Assembly: GCF_014349155.1 (NCBI RefSeq)
Contig: NZ_JACSIT010000149.1
Coordinates: 34,065 to 98,064 of the forward strand
DNA length: 64,000 nt
Direction: 5' to 3'
Source: Neolewinella lacunae
GTDB lineage: Bacteria > Bacteroidota > Bacteroidia > Chitinophagales > Saprospiraceae
Below, piece by piece: positions 7,804 to 19,547 of the stretch. The notes below the pieces were generated by a model that saw only the letters and a program-made list of their open reading frames with translations, did no database searches and was not told the origin of the DNA. A program made the position numbers and the translations under genes. How positions within the stretch are numbered: the first letter of the stretch is position 1; each line of letters opens with the position of its first letter.

Positions 7804-9240
7804 ATGCTGAAAACTCAGGATCACCAGAACACGAAAATCGTTGCCACCGTTGGCCCCGCCTGTAGCTCTTACGAAGGCCTGAAATCGCTCATCATTGCCG
7901 GTGTCGATGTGTTCCGGCTCAACTTCAGCCACGGGGAGCACGAGGTACACGGACAAATCATCCAGCACATCGTTCAGCTCAACAAAGAGCTGGATACCCA
8001 CGTCAGTATTCTGGCGGACTTGCAGGGCCCCAAACTCCGCGTCGGTAAGATGGAAGGCGAGGGCCTGCCCGTTGCCGAAGGACAAATCATCACCTTCACC
8101 AATACCAAGTGCGTGGGCAACGCCGAACGCATCTACATGAGCTACCCCGAGTTTGCGCAAGACGTGACGGTGGGCGAGCGCGTGCTGGTGGACGATGGTA
8201 CCCTCGTCTTCGAAGTAGTGGAAACCAACGGCAAAGACACCGTAAAACTGAAGACCCTTTTTGGCGGTGTCCTCAAATCCAACAAGGGCGTTAACCTGCC
8301 CAACACAAAAATCAGTCTGCCCAGCCTGACGGAAAAAGACATGCGGGACCTGGAGTACATCCTCACCCAGCCCGTCAACTGGATCGCGCTCAGTTTTGTC
8401 CGCCACCCCAAAGACCTCAAAGAACTGCGGGCTCACATCGACGCCGCTGGCCACCCGGCCAAGATCATCTCCAAGATCGAAAAGCCCGAGGCCATCGAGA
8501 ACATCGATAAGATCATCAAGCACTCCAACGCCATCATGGTGGCCCGGGGCGACCTCGGCATAGAGGTCCCGATGGAGCGCCTGCCCATCATCCAGAAGGA
8601 AATCATCCGCAAGTGCATCCAGCGGGCCCGCCCCGTCATCGTCGCTACCCAGATGATGGACTCCATGATCAACAACCCCAGCCCCACCCGGGCTGAGGTA
8701 ACCGACGTAGCCAACGCCGTACTGGACGGCACCGACGCGGTGATGCTCTCCGGCGAAACCAGCGTGGGCCGCCATCCCGCCCTGGTGGTCAAGGCCATGA
8801 ACGCCATCATCCACGAAGCGGAAAAGATCTACGAAATTGGGGTAAAAAGACCGAAGTCTAACGAGAAAAGCGGCACCTTCATCAGCGACGTCGTGTGTTC
8901 TGCTGCCGCCTGGACCGCCCAGAATGTCGGGGCCCGCGGCATCGTCGGCATGACCCGCTCCGGTTATACCGCCTTCAAGCTCTCCAGCTTCCGCCCCAAG
9001 GCGAAAATTTACATCTTCAGCGACCTGCACCCCATGCTCAACACCCTTAACCTGTGCTGGGGCGTGCGCTGCTACCACTACGACAACTACACCAGCACCG
9101 ACCAGACGGTAAAGGACGTCACCCAGATCCTGAAGGACAACGGCCACGTAGTGGAGGGCGACCTGCTGGTCAATACCGGTTCCATGCCCCTGGAGATGCG
9201 GCGGCGGACGAACATGATGAAGATCACGATCGTGGATTAG
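7804..9240 (+). CDS. pyk: Pyruvate kinase
   Basis: A 478-residue enzyme that converts phosphoenolpyruvate and ADP to pyruvate and ATP, the last step of glycolysis. The start at 7804 (MLKTQDHQNTKIVATVGPAC) fits the family; an upstream in-frame codon at 7765 would lie on the promoter. Visible motifs include TKIVATVGPACSS, FRLNFSHGEHE, the lysine region IISKIEKPEAIENID, MVARGDLGIEVP with the Mg-binding acidic residues, and ATQMMDSMINNPSPTRAEVTDVANAV with VMLSGETSVGRHP. The C-terminal allosteric domain is present. It is monocistronic as far as can be seen. Confidence 0.97.
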   Translation: MLKTQDHQNTKIVATVGPACSSYEGLKSLIIAGVDVFRLNFSHGEHEVHGQIIQHIVQLNKELDTHVSILADLQGPKLRVGKMEGEGLPVAEGQIITFTNTKCVGNAERIYMSYPEFAQDVTVGERVLVDDGTLVFEVVETNGKDTVKLKTLFGGVLKSNKGVNLPNTKISLPSLTEKDMRDLEYILTQPVNWIALSFVRHPKDLKELRAHIDAAGHPAKIISKIEKPEAIENIDKIIKHSNAIMVARGDLGIEVPMERLPIIQKEIIRKCIQRARPVIVATQMMDSMINNPSPTRAEVTDVANAVLDGTDAVMLSGETSVGRHPALVVKAMNAIIHEAEKIYEIGVKRPKSNEKSGTFISDVVCSAAAWTAQNVGARGIVGMTRSGYTAFKLSSFRPKAKIYIFSDLHPMLNTLNLCWGVRCYHYDNYTSTDQTVKDVTQILKDNGHVVEGDLLVNTGSMPLEMRRRTNMMKITIVD

Positions 9241-9434
9241 GCCGTCTGCGGGGCGAGCGATCCGGCGACGAATAGAGAAATGGCGTTGGGGCAGGAAGGC
9301 GGAAAAGTCTGCCCCCCTACGCAACGTCCACGCCCTCCGCGCGTTAACTAAGAACGCCGGCAGTTGGCGTGCCCTCCATTATTTGCGAGGTGCGCCCACA
9401 CTGGCCTCATCCGCCAACCTCATCCCCGTTCGCC

Positions 9435-10985
9435 ATGCGCAACGTCCTCCTCCTCTGCACCGTCTTATTCGCCGCCAGTCTGGGTGCCCAAACCGGCCCC
9501 CTCACCGAAGGCGGGCTGAAGAAACAAACCCGCTTCATTGAAGCCAAGCAGGAAGCCCTGCTGGGCAAGACGACCGAGGCCATCGGGCTGTTTACCACCC
9601 TGGCGGAGGAGGAACCGGAGAATGACGCTATCCAGTTTGAGCTGGGGCGCCTGCACTTTGCGGCCGGCGCTACGCCCGAGGCCATTGACCACCTCCGCAA
9701 GGCATACGCTACGCGACCCAACGAGGTCTACGCGGCCTTCCTGGCGGAACTCTACGAAGCCAGTGGCCGCCACCGCGAAGGGGCCGAGCTTTTTACAGAA
9801 CTGATCCGCATGAACCCGGGCAACGAAGATTATTACCTCGAAAAAGCGGCGTTTCTGGTCCGGGCCCAGGACCTTAAAGGAGCGGTAGCCACCTACAACG
9901 AGCTCGAAAAACGCATCGGCACCAATGCGGAACTCAGTCGCCGCAAGCACGCCCTCTACCTCGGGCAAGGCGACCAAAAACGGGCGGAGAAAGAACTGCT
10001 CGACCTGGTGGCTGCCCGCCCCGAAGTCCTCGAATACCAGCATTTGCTGGCGGGCTACTACGCCAGCCAGGGCGAAACGGACAAGGCCCGAAAGGTGTAC
10101 CAAAACATTTTGGCTGCCCAGCCCGCCGACGTCCGTGCCCAGCTCGCCTTACAGGATGCGGCCGGCCCCGCAACGGTGACCGACAGCGACGGTCAGCTGC
10201 TGGAATTGCTGGGGCGCAGCGACATTGACATCGACCTGAAAATCGGCAAACTCCTACCACTGGTGCAGGAGGTGGCGCGGACGCAGGATGCGGGGCTCGG
10301 ACAACGAGCAATGGGACTGGCCACGGAACTCCGCCGCGTGCACCCCGACGAAGCCAAGGCCGCAGCCCTCCAGGGAGACCTCTACTTCCACACCGGCCAG
10401 TACACCGCCGCCGCCGAGGCTTACCGCGCTACGCTGGCCCTCGACGATACCGTTTATCCCGTCTGGGAACAACTCCTGGCCGCTCTCTACCTCGATAACC
10501 AGATCACGGCGCTGCGCAAGTACGCCGAAGAAGCGCTTGACATCTACCCCAACCGTCCGGCCATCTACGTGCACTACGCGCTGGGGGAAGTGTTGCGGGC
10601 CGACTTTGCTGCTGCCGACGCCCTCCTCCGCCAGGCCCAACTGATGGTGAGCGGGCAGCCCGAAGCCAACGCCGCCCTGGCCACCCTCCAGGAAGCCATC
10701 GCCGGCCTCGAAGCGGGAGATACTTCCGCCAAACTCAACCTGGCCCAATTGCCCGGTGGCAGCGACGGACCGCTGGGCAAACTCTGGGCGGCGGGGGATC
10801 GCCTCTCTGCCCTCAGCGCCGCCGCCGCCAGCGCAGGAACCAATGCCCTGCTCCTGGAAAAACTGGGGGATGCCCAAGCCGCCGCCGGAGACAAGGCCGC
10901 AGCCGCCAGGTCTTACGCCAGCGCCCGGGCCGCCGGCAGCAAATCCGGAAACCTGAGCCAAAAACTCTCGCGGGTGGGGAGTTGA
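9435..10985 (+). CDS. Secreted or periplasmic tetratricopeptide-repeat protein
   Basis: About 516 residues from the ATG at 9435; the in-frame codon at 9369 adds a segment with no signal character. A signal peptide (MRNVLLLCTVLFAASLGAQ) is followed by repeated 34-residue helical hairpins with the TPR pattern (for example AIGLFTTLAEEEPENDAIQF and AIDHLRKAYATRPNEVYAAF). TPR units span most of the protein, with a low-complexity Ala-rich C-terminal part. Such proteins scaffold complexes in the periplasm or at the outer membrane; the partner is unknown. Positions 10274-10291 carry a copy of the dispersed repeat in the coding frame. The DUF4292 lipoprotein follows 174 bp downstream, and the two are often neighbours in this phylum. 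Confidence 0.8.
   Translation: MRNVLLLCTVLFAASLGAQTGPLTEGGLKKQTRFIEAKQEALLGKTTEAIGLFTTLAEEEPENDAIQFELGRLHFAAGATPEAIDHLRKAYATRPNEVYAAFLAELYEASGRHREGAELFTELIRMNPGNEDYYLEKAAFLVRAQDLKGAVATYNELEKRIGTNAELSRRKHALYLGQGDQKRAEKELLDLVAARPEVLEYQHLLAGYYASQGETDKARKVYQNILAAQPADVRAQLALQDAAGPATVTDSDGQLLELLGRSDIDIDLKIGKLLPLVQEVARTQDAGLGQRAMGLATELRRVHPDEAKAAALQGDLYFHTGQYTAAAEAYRATLALDDTVYPVWEQLLAALYLDNQITALRKYAEEALDIYPNRPAIYVHYALGEVLRADFAAADALLRQAQLMVSGQPEANAALATLQEAIAGLEAGDTSAKLNLAQLPGGSDGPLGKLWAAGDRLSALSAAAASAGTNALLLEKLGDAQAAAGDKAAAARSYASARAAGSKSGNLSQKLSRVGS
10274..10291 (-). repeat. Dispersed C18 repeat, GCATCC variant, inside the TPR gene
   Basis: GGCGCGGACGCAGGATGC, read in frame as part of VARTQDAGLG. 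It is the same variant as at 1479-1497. Confidence 0.45.
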
Positions 10986-11117
10986 GCCATCGGCCCGAAG
11001 ACGCAGGCAGGAAAAAAGACCATCCCCAATCGGTCAGCGATCAGCTGAATCCACCAGAATGATCCAAGCCCCCGGACATTTGCCTGCCATGCGCCTTGCT
11101 CCTCGATCCATGACCTT

Positions 11118-11136
11118 GCATCCTGCGGCCGCGCCC
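11118..11136 (+). repeat. Dispersed C18 repeat, GCATCC variant
   Basis: GCATCCTGCGGCCGCGCCC, 23 bp before the start of the DUF4292 lipoprotein gene. Confidence 0.65.
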
Positions 11137-11159
11137 CGGTCGTTCCATCTCCTACTGCT

Positions 11160-11918
11160 ATGCGTACTTTTTTCCTCTTATCCCTCCTGGTTTTGCTCTT
11201 CGCTACTTGCGGCAAAAAGACCACGGGTGGCGCCGATGGCCGGGATGGCCTGACCACCACCAATAAAGCCGCCCGGGTCATCAAAGGCCTCGAAGACGGG
11301 GCTTTCAGCACCCAATACCTGGAAGGGAAAGCCCGCGTGGAGGTCAAGAGCCGCGACCTCAACATCGGCGGCACGGCAGTTATTCGGCTGGAAAAAGACC
11401 GCGCCATCTGGATGAGCGTGAAAAAATTTGGCTTCGAGGGAGCGCGCGCGCTGATTCGGCCCGACTCCTTTTTCGTGGTCAATCGCCTCAACGGGGATTA
11501 CACGGCCGAGCCACTCAGTTACCTGGAGCAGAAGTATAAAATCCCGGCCCGCTTCGACCTTTTGCAGGAAATCGTGCTGGGCAACGCCGTATTCTTTTCC
11601 CGCGATCTGACCCTGGCGGCCGAAGGCGAGCAGTACCGCCTGACGGGCAAAGACACCCGCTTCGCAACGGAACACCTGGTGGATGGCCGAGGCTTTCGCC
11701 TGCTGGAAATGCACCTCACGGAGCTGGGGCAGAACCGGAAACTCTCCATCCAGAACGCCGGCTTTCAGGCCGTTGCCGCGCCCGGGGGGCAGAGCGACTT
11801 CGCCCACGAACGCACCGTGGTGATTGATGCTGCCGCTACGGGCCGGGCCGAGCTGGACCTCACGTTCACCAGCCTCGAATTCACCGGGCCGCTGGCCATG
11901 CCTTTCACGCGGAAGTAA
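11160..11918 (+). CDS. DUF4292 family lipoprotein
   Basis: A 252-residue lipoprotein. The signal sequence MRTFFLLSLLVLLFATCGKK has a lipobox with Cys17 as the lipidated residue. The mature part has the DUF4292 pattern: a conserved region around YLEGKARVEVKSRDLNIGG and IWMSVKKFGFEGARALIRPDSFFVVNR, then a long beta-rich stretch resembling the LolA/LolB fold that carries lipids or lipoproteins. The role is not established; LolA-like binding of a hydrophobic ligand is a fold-based guess. The preceding TPR gene is on the same strand. The ileS gene converges on it with only 15 bp between the two stop codons. Confidence 0.8.
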   Translation: MRTFFLLSLLVLLFATCGKKTTGGADGRDGLTTTNKAARVIKGLEDGAFSTQYLEGKARVEVKSRDLNIGGTAVIRLEKDRAIWMSVKKFGFEGARALIRPDSFFVVNRLNGDYTAEPLSYLEQKYKIPARFDLLQEIVLGNAVFFSRDLTLAAEGEQYRLTGKDTRFATEHLVDGRGFRLLEMHLTELGQNRKLSIQNAGFQAVAAPGGQSDFAHERTVVIDAAATGRAELDLTFTSLEFTGPLAMPFTRK

Positions 11919-11933
11919 GGGCGCGCGCTGGTT

Positions 11934-15263
<3,330 letters not shown>

Positions 15264-15312
15264 GGTAAAAAAGTGGCGTAAGGCGGGCAAAACCCGGCGT
15301 AAAGTGGAACAA

Positions 15313-15348
15313 AAAAGCTCCGGCGGAAACGGGTCCGTCGGAGCTTTT
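15313..15348 (-). terminator. Intrinsic terminator in the ileS leader (candidate attenuator)
   Basis: On the minus strand the arm aaaagctccgacgg pairs with ccgccggagctttt (about 14 bp with one G.T or mismatch) around a short loop, and is followed by a run of six T. It lies 26 nt after the stop of the leader ORF and about 50 nt before the ileS start codon, in the direction of ileS transcription. No other minus-strand gene upstream needs it. Confidence 0.8.
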
Positions 15349-15373
15349 GGGCTGTGGAACTACAGCAGCATAC

Positions 15374-15430
15374 CTACGGACGCGGAGCGAGCGCAATAAT
15401 TATGCCGTCAATAATTCGTGGTGCAGCCAT
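15374..15430 (-). CDS. Ile-rich leader peptide of ileS
   Basis: An 18-codon ORF reading MAAPRIIDGIIIALAPRP then TAG. Five of 18 codons are Ile, in the blocks II and III (ATT ATT and ATA ATT ATT). It starts six bases after a good -7 box and ends 26 nt before an intrinsic terminator, with ileS beyond. This is the layout of ribosome-mediated attenuation: when charged tRNA-Ile is scarce, a ribosome stalls on the Ile codons and the terminator fails to form. A possible antiterminator is GTCCGT at the end of the leader ORF (minus strand of 15376-15381) pairing with ACGGAC in the 5' arm of the terminator (15333-15338). The gene layout is seen directly; the mechanism is inferred. Confidence 0.75.
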   Translation of the reverse strand: MAAPRIIDGIIIALAPRP

Positions 15431-15435
15431 GGTGG

Positions 15436-15443
15436 CAAAGGTA
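15436..15443 (-). promoter_or_regulatory. -7 box TACCTTTG for the ileS leader transcript
   Basis: CAAAGGTA on the + strand is the complement of TAnnTTTG. It ends five bases before the leader ATG, so the mRNA would begin at or next to that ATG (leaderless). Confidence 0.65.
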
Positions 15444-15587
15444 ACACGCGCCGCCTACATTCGTTGCGCACCGGGCGGGAATCTGCCCGGTGGCGGGGTA
15501 AAAGAGGGGCGAAACGCCGCCGGCGAAAAAAAATTTTACCGTTTTGCTTGTTGGTAAATAAATTAATAATACCTTAACAGCGCAGAA

Positions 15588-15678
15588 AGCGGTAGTATAT
15601 ACCGCTCTTCAAGGCAAATTTTAGTTTTCATTTGGTTTTTTGGGGTTATTGGGAGGCAACTGCGTTGCCTCTTTTTTT
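15588..15678 (+). ncRNA. Possible small RNA ending in a strong + strand terminator
   Basis: agcggta at 15588-15594 pairs with taccgct at 15600-15606. Further on, gaggcaac at 15653-15660 pairs with gttgcctc at 15664-15671 and is followed by seven T (15672-15678), a textbook intrinsic terminator on the + strand. No + strand gene lies upstream before this point, so the terminator has no known client. A short RNA is one explanation; a perfect promoter box was not found, though TACCGTTTTG near 15537 is close. The rest of 15444-15587 shows no gene. Confidence 0.35.
15653..15678 (+). terminator. Intrinsic terminator without an obvious upstream gene
   Basis: Eight-bp perfect stem, 3-nt loop, T7 tail. 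The osmC-like gene converges on it from the other side, but its own strand has no T-run here. Confidence 0.8.
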
Positions 15679-15706
15679 GTGCCTGAGCGAAAGGAAAATC
15701 CTGGCT

Positions 15707-16180
15707 TCAGCCCACTGAAATCTCACTGGCGTAGGAGATTTTTACCGTTACGGAGTTGGCGATGAAGCACTTTTCTCCCGCCGCGTGGTGCAGTTGCCGG
15801 GCGGCCTCAACACTTGCGGCCTGGGCGATGACGATGTGGGGGCGCAGGGTAACTGCGGTGAAGCGTCCGCCCCCGTCTTCGGTTTCGCTCATCGTTCCTT
15901 CGGCCTGGTCGACGTATTCCAGCACGGTAATGCCGCTGGCGGAAGCGAGGTGTAAGTACCAGAGCATGTGGCAGGTGGAGAGGGAAGCCAGGAAAAGCTC
16001 TTCGGGGTTGTAGCGTTTTTTATCGCCGCGGAAGCTGGGGTCGGAAGAAGCCTTGATGGCCTCGGTCTTGCCGGGAGCGGAGATGAGGTGATCGCGGGAA
16101 TAGGCGCGGTAGTCGAGCGTGCCCGAGCCGCGATTGCCGGTCCATTCGGTCTTGATCTGGTAATGATGGTCTTTGGTCAT
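15707..16180 (-). CDS. OsmC/Ohr family peroxide-reducing protein
   Basis: A 157-residue protein from the ATG at 16180-16178; the longer frame to 16330 adds a basic, Pro-rich segment unlike the family. The two redox cysteines of the family are visible: Cys70 in LASLSTCHMLW and Cys138 in AAGEKCFIANS. The family reduces organic hydroperoxides or lipid peroxides with lipoyl or thiol reductants, in the cytosol. RYNPEELFLASLSTC is the standard helix motif. It diverges from rsgA, whose start lies 171 bp away. No regulator is adjacent. Confidence 0.9.
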   Translation of the reverse strand: MTKDHHYQIKTEWTGNRGSGTLDYRAYSRDHLISAPGKTEAIKASSDPSFRGDKKRYNPEELFLASLSTCHMLWYLHLASASGITVLEYVDQAEGTMSETEDGGGRFTAVTLRPHIVIAQAASVEAARQLHHAAGEKCFIANSVTVKISYASEISVG

Positions 16181-16351
16181 GATCGTTTTTTGGTGGGAGA
16201 GGAGAATGATCCAAGATAAGTGCTGGAAAGGACATGGAAGAATTTGGGGGGAGGGAAGTGCTGACCGCCCGCCAGTTCCGGCGGCAGGGGGGAGCTGCTT
16301 TCGTCGAGGGGTGTGCAACTTTGTCCCCACTCCGTAACTTTACCTTTACGT

Positions 16352-17326
16352 ATGCAAAAAGGCACCGTTACGAAATCTACTGGCAGCTGGTACGACGTCC
16401 TGCTCGATGAGCCCAGCCCGGCGGGGGATGTGGTCCTGCGCTGTCGCGTGGCTGGCCGCTTCCGCCTGGAGGATAAGCAGCTTACCAACCCCATCGCCGT
16501 CGGCGACCGCGTAGCCGTCTCCATCGAGAATACGGGCGACGCTGAAACCGGTGCCATCCGGGAAATCGAGGAGCGGCGCAACTACGTCGTCCGCCAAAGC
16601 CCAAGAAAAAAGCACGAACTTCACCTCCTGGCCTCCAACATCGACCAGGCGGTACTGATCGTTACGGTGGTTTTTCCCGACTTAAAGCTGGGCTTCATCG
16701 ATCGCTTTTTGCTCATGACGGAGCCTTTCGGCATCCCCACCACGATTGTTTTTAACAAGGCCGACCTCTACGACGAGAACGCCATGGCCACTTTTGAGGT
16801 AGTGGCCGATATCTACACGGCCATCGGCTACGAGGTACTGCTGGTCTCGGCGCAGGAAGGCACGGGCATCGCAGCATTCCGGGAACTCCTCCGGGGCAAG
16901 CGCAGCCTCATCAGCGGGCAGTCGGGCGTCGGGAAATCCACCCTCGTCAATGCCGTTGCCCCCGAGCTGGATTTGCGTACGGGCGAACTCTCTGACTACA
17001 CCGGCAAAGGCCAGCACACCACCACCTTTGCTGAGTTGTTTCAGTTGCCATTCGGCGGGGAAATCATCGATCCGCCGGGCATCAAGAATCTCTCTTTCAA
17101 CTACCTTAAGCCCATCGAGGTGGCCTATTACTTCCGGGAAATTTTTGCGCTGAGCCCGGAGTGTCGTTTCGGCGGGGCCTGCCTTCACAAGGGAGAGCCC
17201 GGTTGCGCCGTCATTGCCTCGGTGGCCGCTGAAGATGACCGGGTGACGGACCTGCGCTACAACAGCTACCTCACGCTTCTGGCCGAAACCGAGGAGCAGA
17301 ACTACTGGGAGCGGAAGAAGGTGTAA
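16352..17326 (+). CDS. rsgA: Small-subunit ribosome maturation GTPase RsgA
   Basis: A 324-residue circularly permuted GTPase that acts late in 30S assembly. The start at 16352 (MQKGTVTKSTGSWYDV) begins the OB-fold directly; the upstream codon at 16313 is not needed. Motif order is G4 (NKAD at 135-138), then G1 (GQSGVGKST at 189-197), then G2/G3 (GKGQHTTTFAEL with the family His, and DPPGIKNL), which is the RsgA permutation. The C-terminal zinc finger holds CRFGGACLHKGEPGCAV. A near-consensus TAACTTTA lies 15 bp before the start. Confidence 0.95.
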   Translation: MQKGTVTKSTGSWYDVLLDEPSPAGDVVLRCRVAGRFRLEDKQLTNPIAVGDRVAVSIENTGDAETGAIREIEERRNYVVRQSPRKKHELHLLASNIDQAVLIVTVVFPDLKLGFIDRFLLMTEPFGIPTTIVFNKADLYDENAMATFEVVADIYTAIGYEVLLVSAQEGTGIAAFRELLRGKRSLISGQSGVGKSTLVNAVAPELDLRTGELSDYTGKGQHTTTFAELFQLPFGGEIIDPPGIKNLSFNYLKPIEVAYYFREIFALSPECRFGGACLHKGEPGCAVIASVAAEDDRVTDLRYNSYLTLLAETEEQNYWERKKV

Positions 17327-17389
17327 GCTTTTTTGGGGCCCTTCGTCCAGAAGCCTAACTTAGCCGCCAATCACTAAGCTCCCCCCGTC

Positions 17390-18304
17390 ATGCAACTCGG
17401 CTACGTAAGCGCCATCCTCCCCGAACTCACCCTGGAAGAAAACCTGGCTTTTGCCGCCTCCGTCGGATACGACTGCCTGGAAGTCATGTGCTGGCCCCCG
17501 GGCAAGGCCGAGCGGCGCTACGCGGGCGTTACCCACCTCAACGTGGATACCCTGACGACGGCGGAAATTTCCCGCATCCAAGACCTTCAGCAACAGTACG
17601 GCGTTCGCATCAGCGCCCTGGGCTATTACCCCAACCCCCTGGTGGCCGATGAGGCGGAGGCCAAAGTCTATACCGACCACCTGCGGGCGCTCATTGATGC
17701 CGCTGCGGCGCTGGAGGTCTTCTGCGTCACCACTTTCGTGGGGCGCGACAAAGACCGCACGATCGAAGCGCAGTGGCCGCGCTTTCTGGCCACCTGGCGG
17801 CCCATCGTGGCCCACGCGGCGGCTAAAAACGTACGCATCGGCATCGAAAACTGCCCCATGCGCTTCACCAAAGACGAGTGGCCCGGCGGGACCAACCTGG
17901 CCATTTCCCCCGCCGTTTGGGAACGCATGTGGGCCGATATCCCGGACGCCCACTGGGGGCTCAACTACGACCCCAGCCACTTCATTTTGCAACACATGGA
18001 TTACACGCTGCCCTTCCGGCAGTACCCTGAGCGGATGATCCACATCCACGCCAAAGACGCCCGCATCGACGTCGAAAAGCGCAACCACCACGGCGTTTTC
18101 AGCCACCCCAACCTCTGGCATACGCCCAAAATTCCGGGGCTGGGCGACGTGGACTGGGGCCGCTTCGTAGGCTATTTGCGGGAAACGGGCTACGACGGGG
18201 CCGTATGCGTAGAGGTCGAAGACCGTACCTTCGAGGGCAGCCTCAGCAAGCGGCAGGCGGCCCTGCGCCAGAGCTATGCCTACCTGCGGCCCTTCGTGTT
18301 TTAG
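17390..18304 (+). CDS. Sugar phosphate isomerase/epimerase, xylose-isomerase-like TIM barrel
   Basis: A 304-residue AP-endonuclease-2/xylose-isomerase-type barrel. It begins MQLGYVSAILPELTLEENLAFAASVGYDCLEVM, the usual first strand and helix. The probable metal ligands follow family positions: Glu in IGIENCPM, Asp and His in NYDPSHF, His in IHIHAKDA, and Glu in VCVEVEDR. Such enzymes epimerise or isomerise keto-sugars; the substrate is unknown. It stands alone between rsgA and an SH3 lipoprotein. Its TAG stop overlaps the first G of a dispersed repeat copy (18304-18321). Confidence 0.85.
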   Translation: MQLGYVSAILPELTLEENLAFAASVGYDCLEVMCWPPGKAERRYAGVTHLNVDTLTTAEISRIQDLQQQYGVRISALGYYPNPLVADEAEAKVYTDHLRALIDAAAALEVFCVTTFVGRDKDRTIEAQWPRFLATWRPIVAHAAAKNVRIGIENCPMRFTKDEWPGGTNLAISPAVWERMWADIPDAHWGLNYDPSHFILQHMDYTLPFRQYPERMIHIHAKDARIDVEKRNHHGVFSHPNLWHTPKIPGLGDVDWGRFVGYLRETGYDGAVCVEVEDRTFEGSLSKRQAALRQSYAYLRPFVF

Positions 18305-18321
18305 GGCGCGGCCGCAGGTGC
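18304..18321 (-). repeat. Dispersed C18 repeat
   Basis: GGGCGCGGCCGCAGGTGC, perfect, overlapping the stop codon of the isomerase-like gene. A CCCCCC/GGGGGG hairpin (18325-18350) follows. Confidence 0.75.
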
Positions 18322-18441
18322 TCCCCCCCGACCCCCCAATGGGGGGAGTATGGACTCCGAGCAGGGAAGGGGCCAGCCATTTCCTTCCCCCCTCTCCAGC
18401 AACCCTTCCGGCGGCAGGGGGCTAAACCCTGGCTAAGCCAC

Positions 18442-18449
18442 TATCTTTG
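18442..18449 (+). promoter_or_regulatory. -7 box TATCTTTG, giving a leaderless mRNA
   Basis: Exact TAnnTTTG ending four bases before the ATG at 18454, so transcription should begin at the start codon. Confidence 0.65.
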
Positions 18450-18453
18450 GAGC

Positions 18454-19284
18454 ATGAAAGCGTTATTCTCCCCACTTTTCTTTACTCTCCTGTTTTGCCT
18501 GGCCTGCGGGAGCCAGCCCGATCCGGCCGCTGCCAGCCAGCCCGCTCTCCCCGAACCCCCGCGCAACCAGCCCAGCGCCCCCGAGCCCGAAATCCTCTTC
18601 GCCTGGGTCGATGACCTCAACCTCCGCGAAGCGCCCAAGACCTCCAGCCCCGTTGTGGCCACCCTCCAGGTCAACGATGCCCTGATCTTCCACGGTGAAA
18701 AGACGGACTTCACCGAAAAGATTGCGCTCCGCGGCCAGACCTACGACGAACCCTGGCTGAAAGTCACCACCAAAAAGGACCAAACGGGCTGGGTCTTTGG
18801 CGGGGCCGTCCGCCGCCAGGGCGAAGCAAAAGGCACCCCGCAGTCGAAGGAGGGCCTCATTGACATCGCCCACTTCGGCCGCTACGAACTCAGCCGCTGG
18901 GAAAAAGAAACGGAAACCACCGAGTCGGTAGGCGATGCCGACATCACCCGCACCACCTACTCCCTCGGCACCCAATTGTTGCGCATCACCAGTTACGAAA
19001 CCGGAGAGTACGGCTACGGCCGCACCTACCGTCTCCTTGGCTCCGACGGAGAAGTCCTCAAAGCCCGCGAGCTGGACTGGAGCTCCGACCCCACGCATAC
19101 CCTCACCGAAAAAGTGTACGACTTTACGCAGACGCCCGCCCGCGCTTACCTACGCAGCCAGGTGTTTACCGAGCATTTTTCGCGGCTCCAGCCCCGCCCC
19201 GAAACCGTCGAGGGAGACTTTACCACCCTCAGCCTCAGTCCCGCTGAAGCGGAGGAACTGCTTGAACGCCTGGGTAAGTTGTAG
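18454..19284 (+). CDS. SH3-domain lipoprotein
   Basis: A 276-residue lipoprotein; the in-frame upstream region to 18205 overlaps the previous gene and is rejected. The signal sequence MKALFSPLFFTLLFCLACGS has its lipobox Cys at residue 18. A Pro-rich linker follows, then a bacterial SH3 domain (WVDDLNLREAPKTSSPVVATL to GWVFGGAVRR). The C-terminal half is a beta-rich region with WEKETETTESVGDADITRTTY that I do not recognise. Bacterial SH3 domains often bind peptidoglycan peptides. The promoter box at 18442 gives a leaderless transcript. Confidence 0.8.
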   Translation: MKALFSPLFFTLLFCLACGSQPDPAAASQPALPEPPRNQPSAPEPEILFAWVDDLNLREAPKTSSPVVATLQVNDALIFHGEKTDFTEKIALRGQTYDEPWLKVTTKKDQTGWVFGGAVRRQGEAKGTPQSKEGLIDIAHFGRYELSRWEKETETTESVGDADITRTTYSLGTQLLRITSYETGEYGYGRTYRLLGSDGEVLKARELDWSSDPTHTLTEKVYDFTQTPARAYLRSQVFTEHFSRLQPRPETVEGDFTTLSLSPAEAEELLERLGKL

Positions 19285-19365
19285 TTCATAGTTGGCGTAA
19301 GACGCAAAGTGGCCCGGTCTCATTATCCCCCGGGAACTTCCACTGCTTTTTAAAGACCATCCTCT

Positions 19366-19383
19366 GCACCTGCGCCCGCGCCC
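19366..19383 (+). repeat. Dispersed C18 repeat
   Basis: GCACCTGCGCCCGCGCCC, one change in the variable centre. It lies in the gap 19285-19547, which otherwise holds only the xrtK promoter. Confidence 0.7.
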
Positions 19384-19510
19384 AAATAAACGGCACGACG
19401 CGCTACGGGGCTGCTTTCGGCGGTCTGACGAACAGTAGCCAGAACCCTGCCACGGCAAAAGATTTTATGGGGTTAGAAACTTTAATTTTCAAAGTACTAT
19501 GTATTTTACT

Positions 19511-19518
19511 TATCTTTG
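19511..19518 (+). promoter_or_regulatory. -7 box TATCTTTG for xrtK
   Basis: Exact TAnnTTTG 29 bp before the xrtK ATG. A weak -33 element TTTTC ends at 19490, leaving 20 bp between the boxes. Confidence 0.65.
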
Positions 19519-19547
19519 GCATTGCAAACAGCAAGACATGATGTGCC

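Noticed and set aside
7783..9324. A 513-codon open frame opposite pyruvate kinase
   Set aside because: Antisense shadow of pyk; no recognisable protein motif.
18205..18453. N-terminal extension of the SH3 lipoprotein
   Set aside because: It overlaps the end of the isomerase-like gene and the repeat, and would bury a good lipoprotein signal behind 83 residues; the promoter box at 18442 also excludes it.
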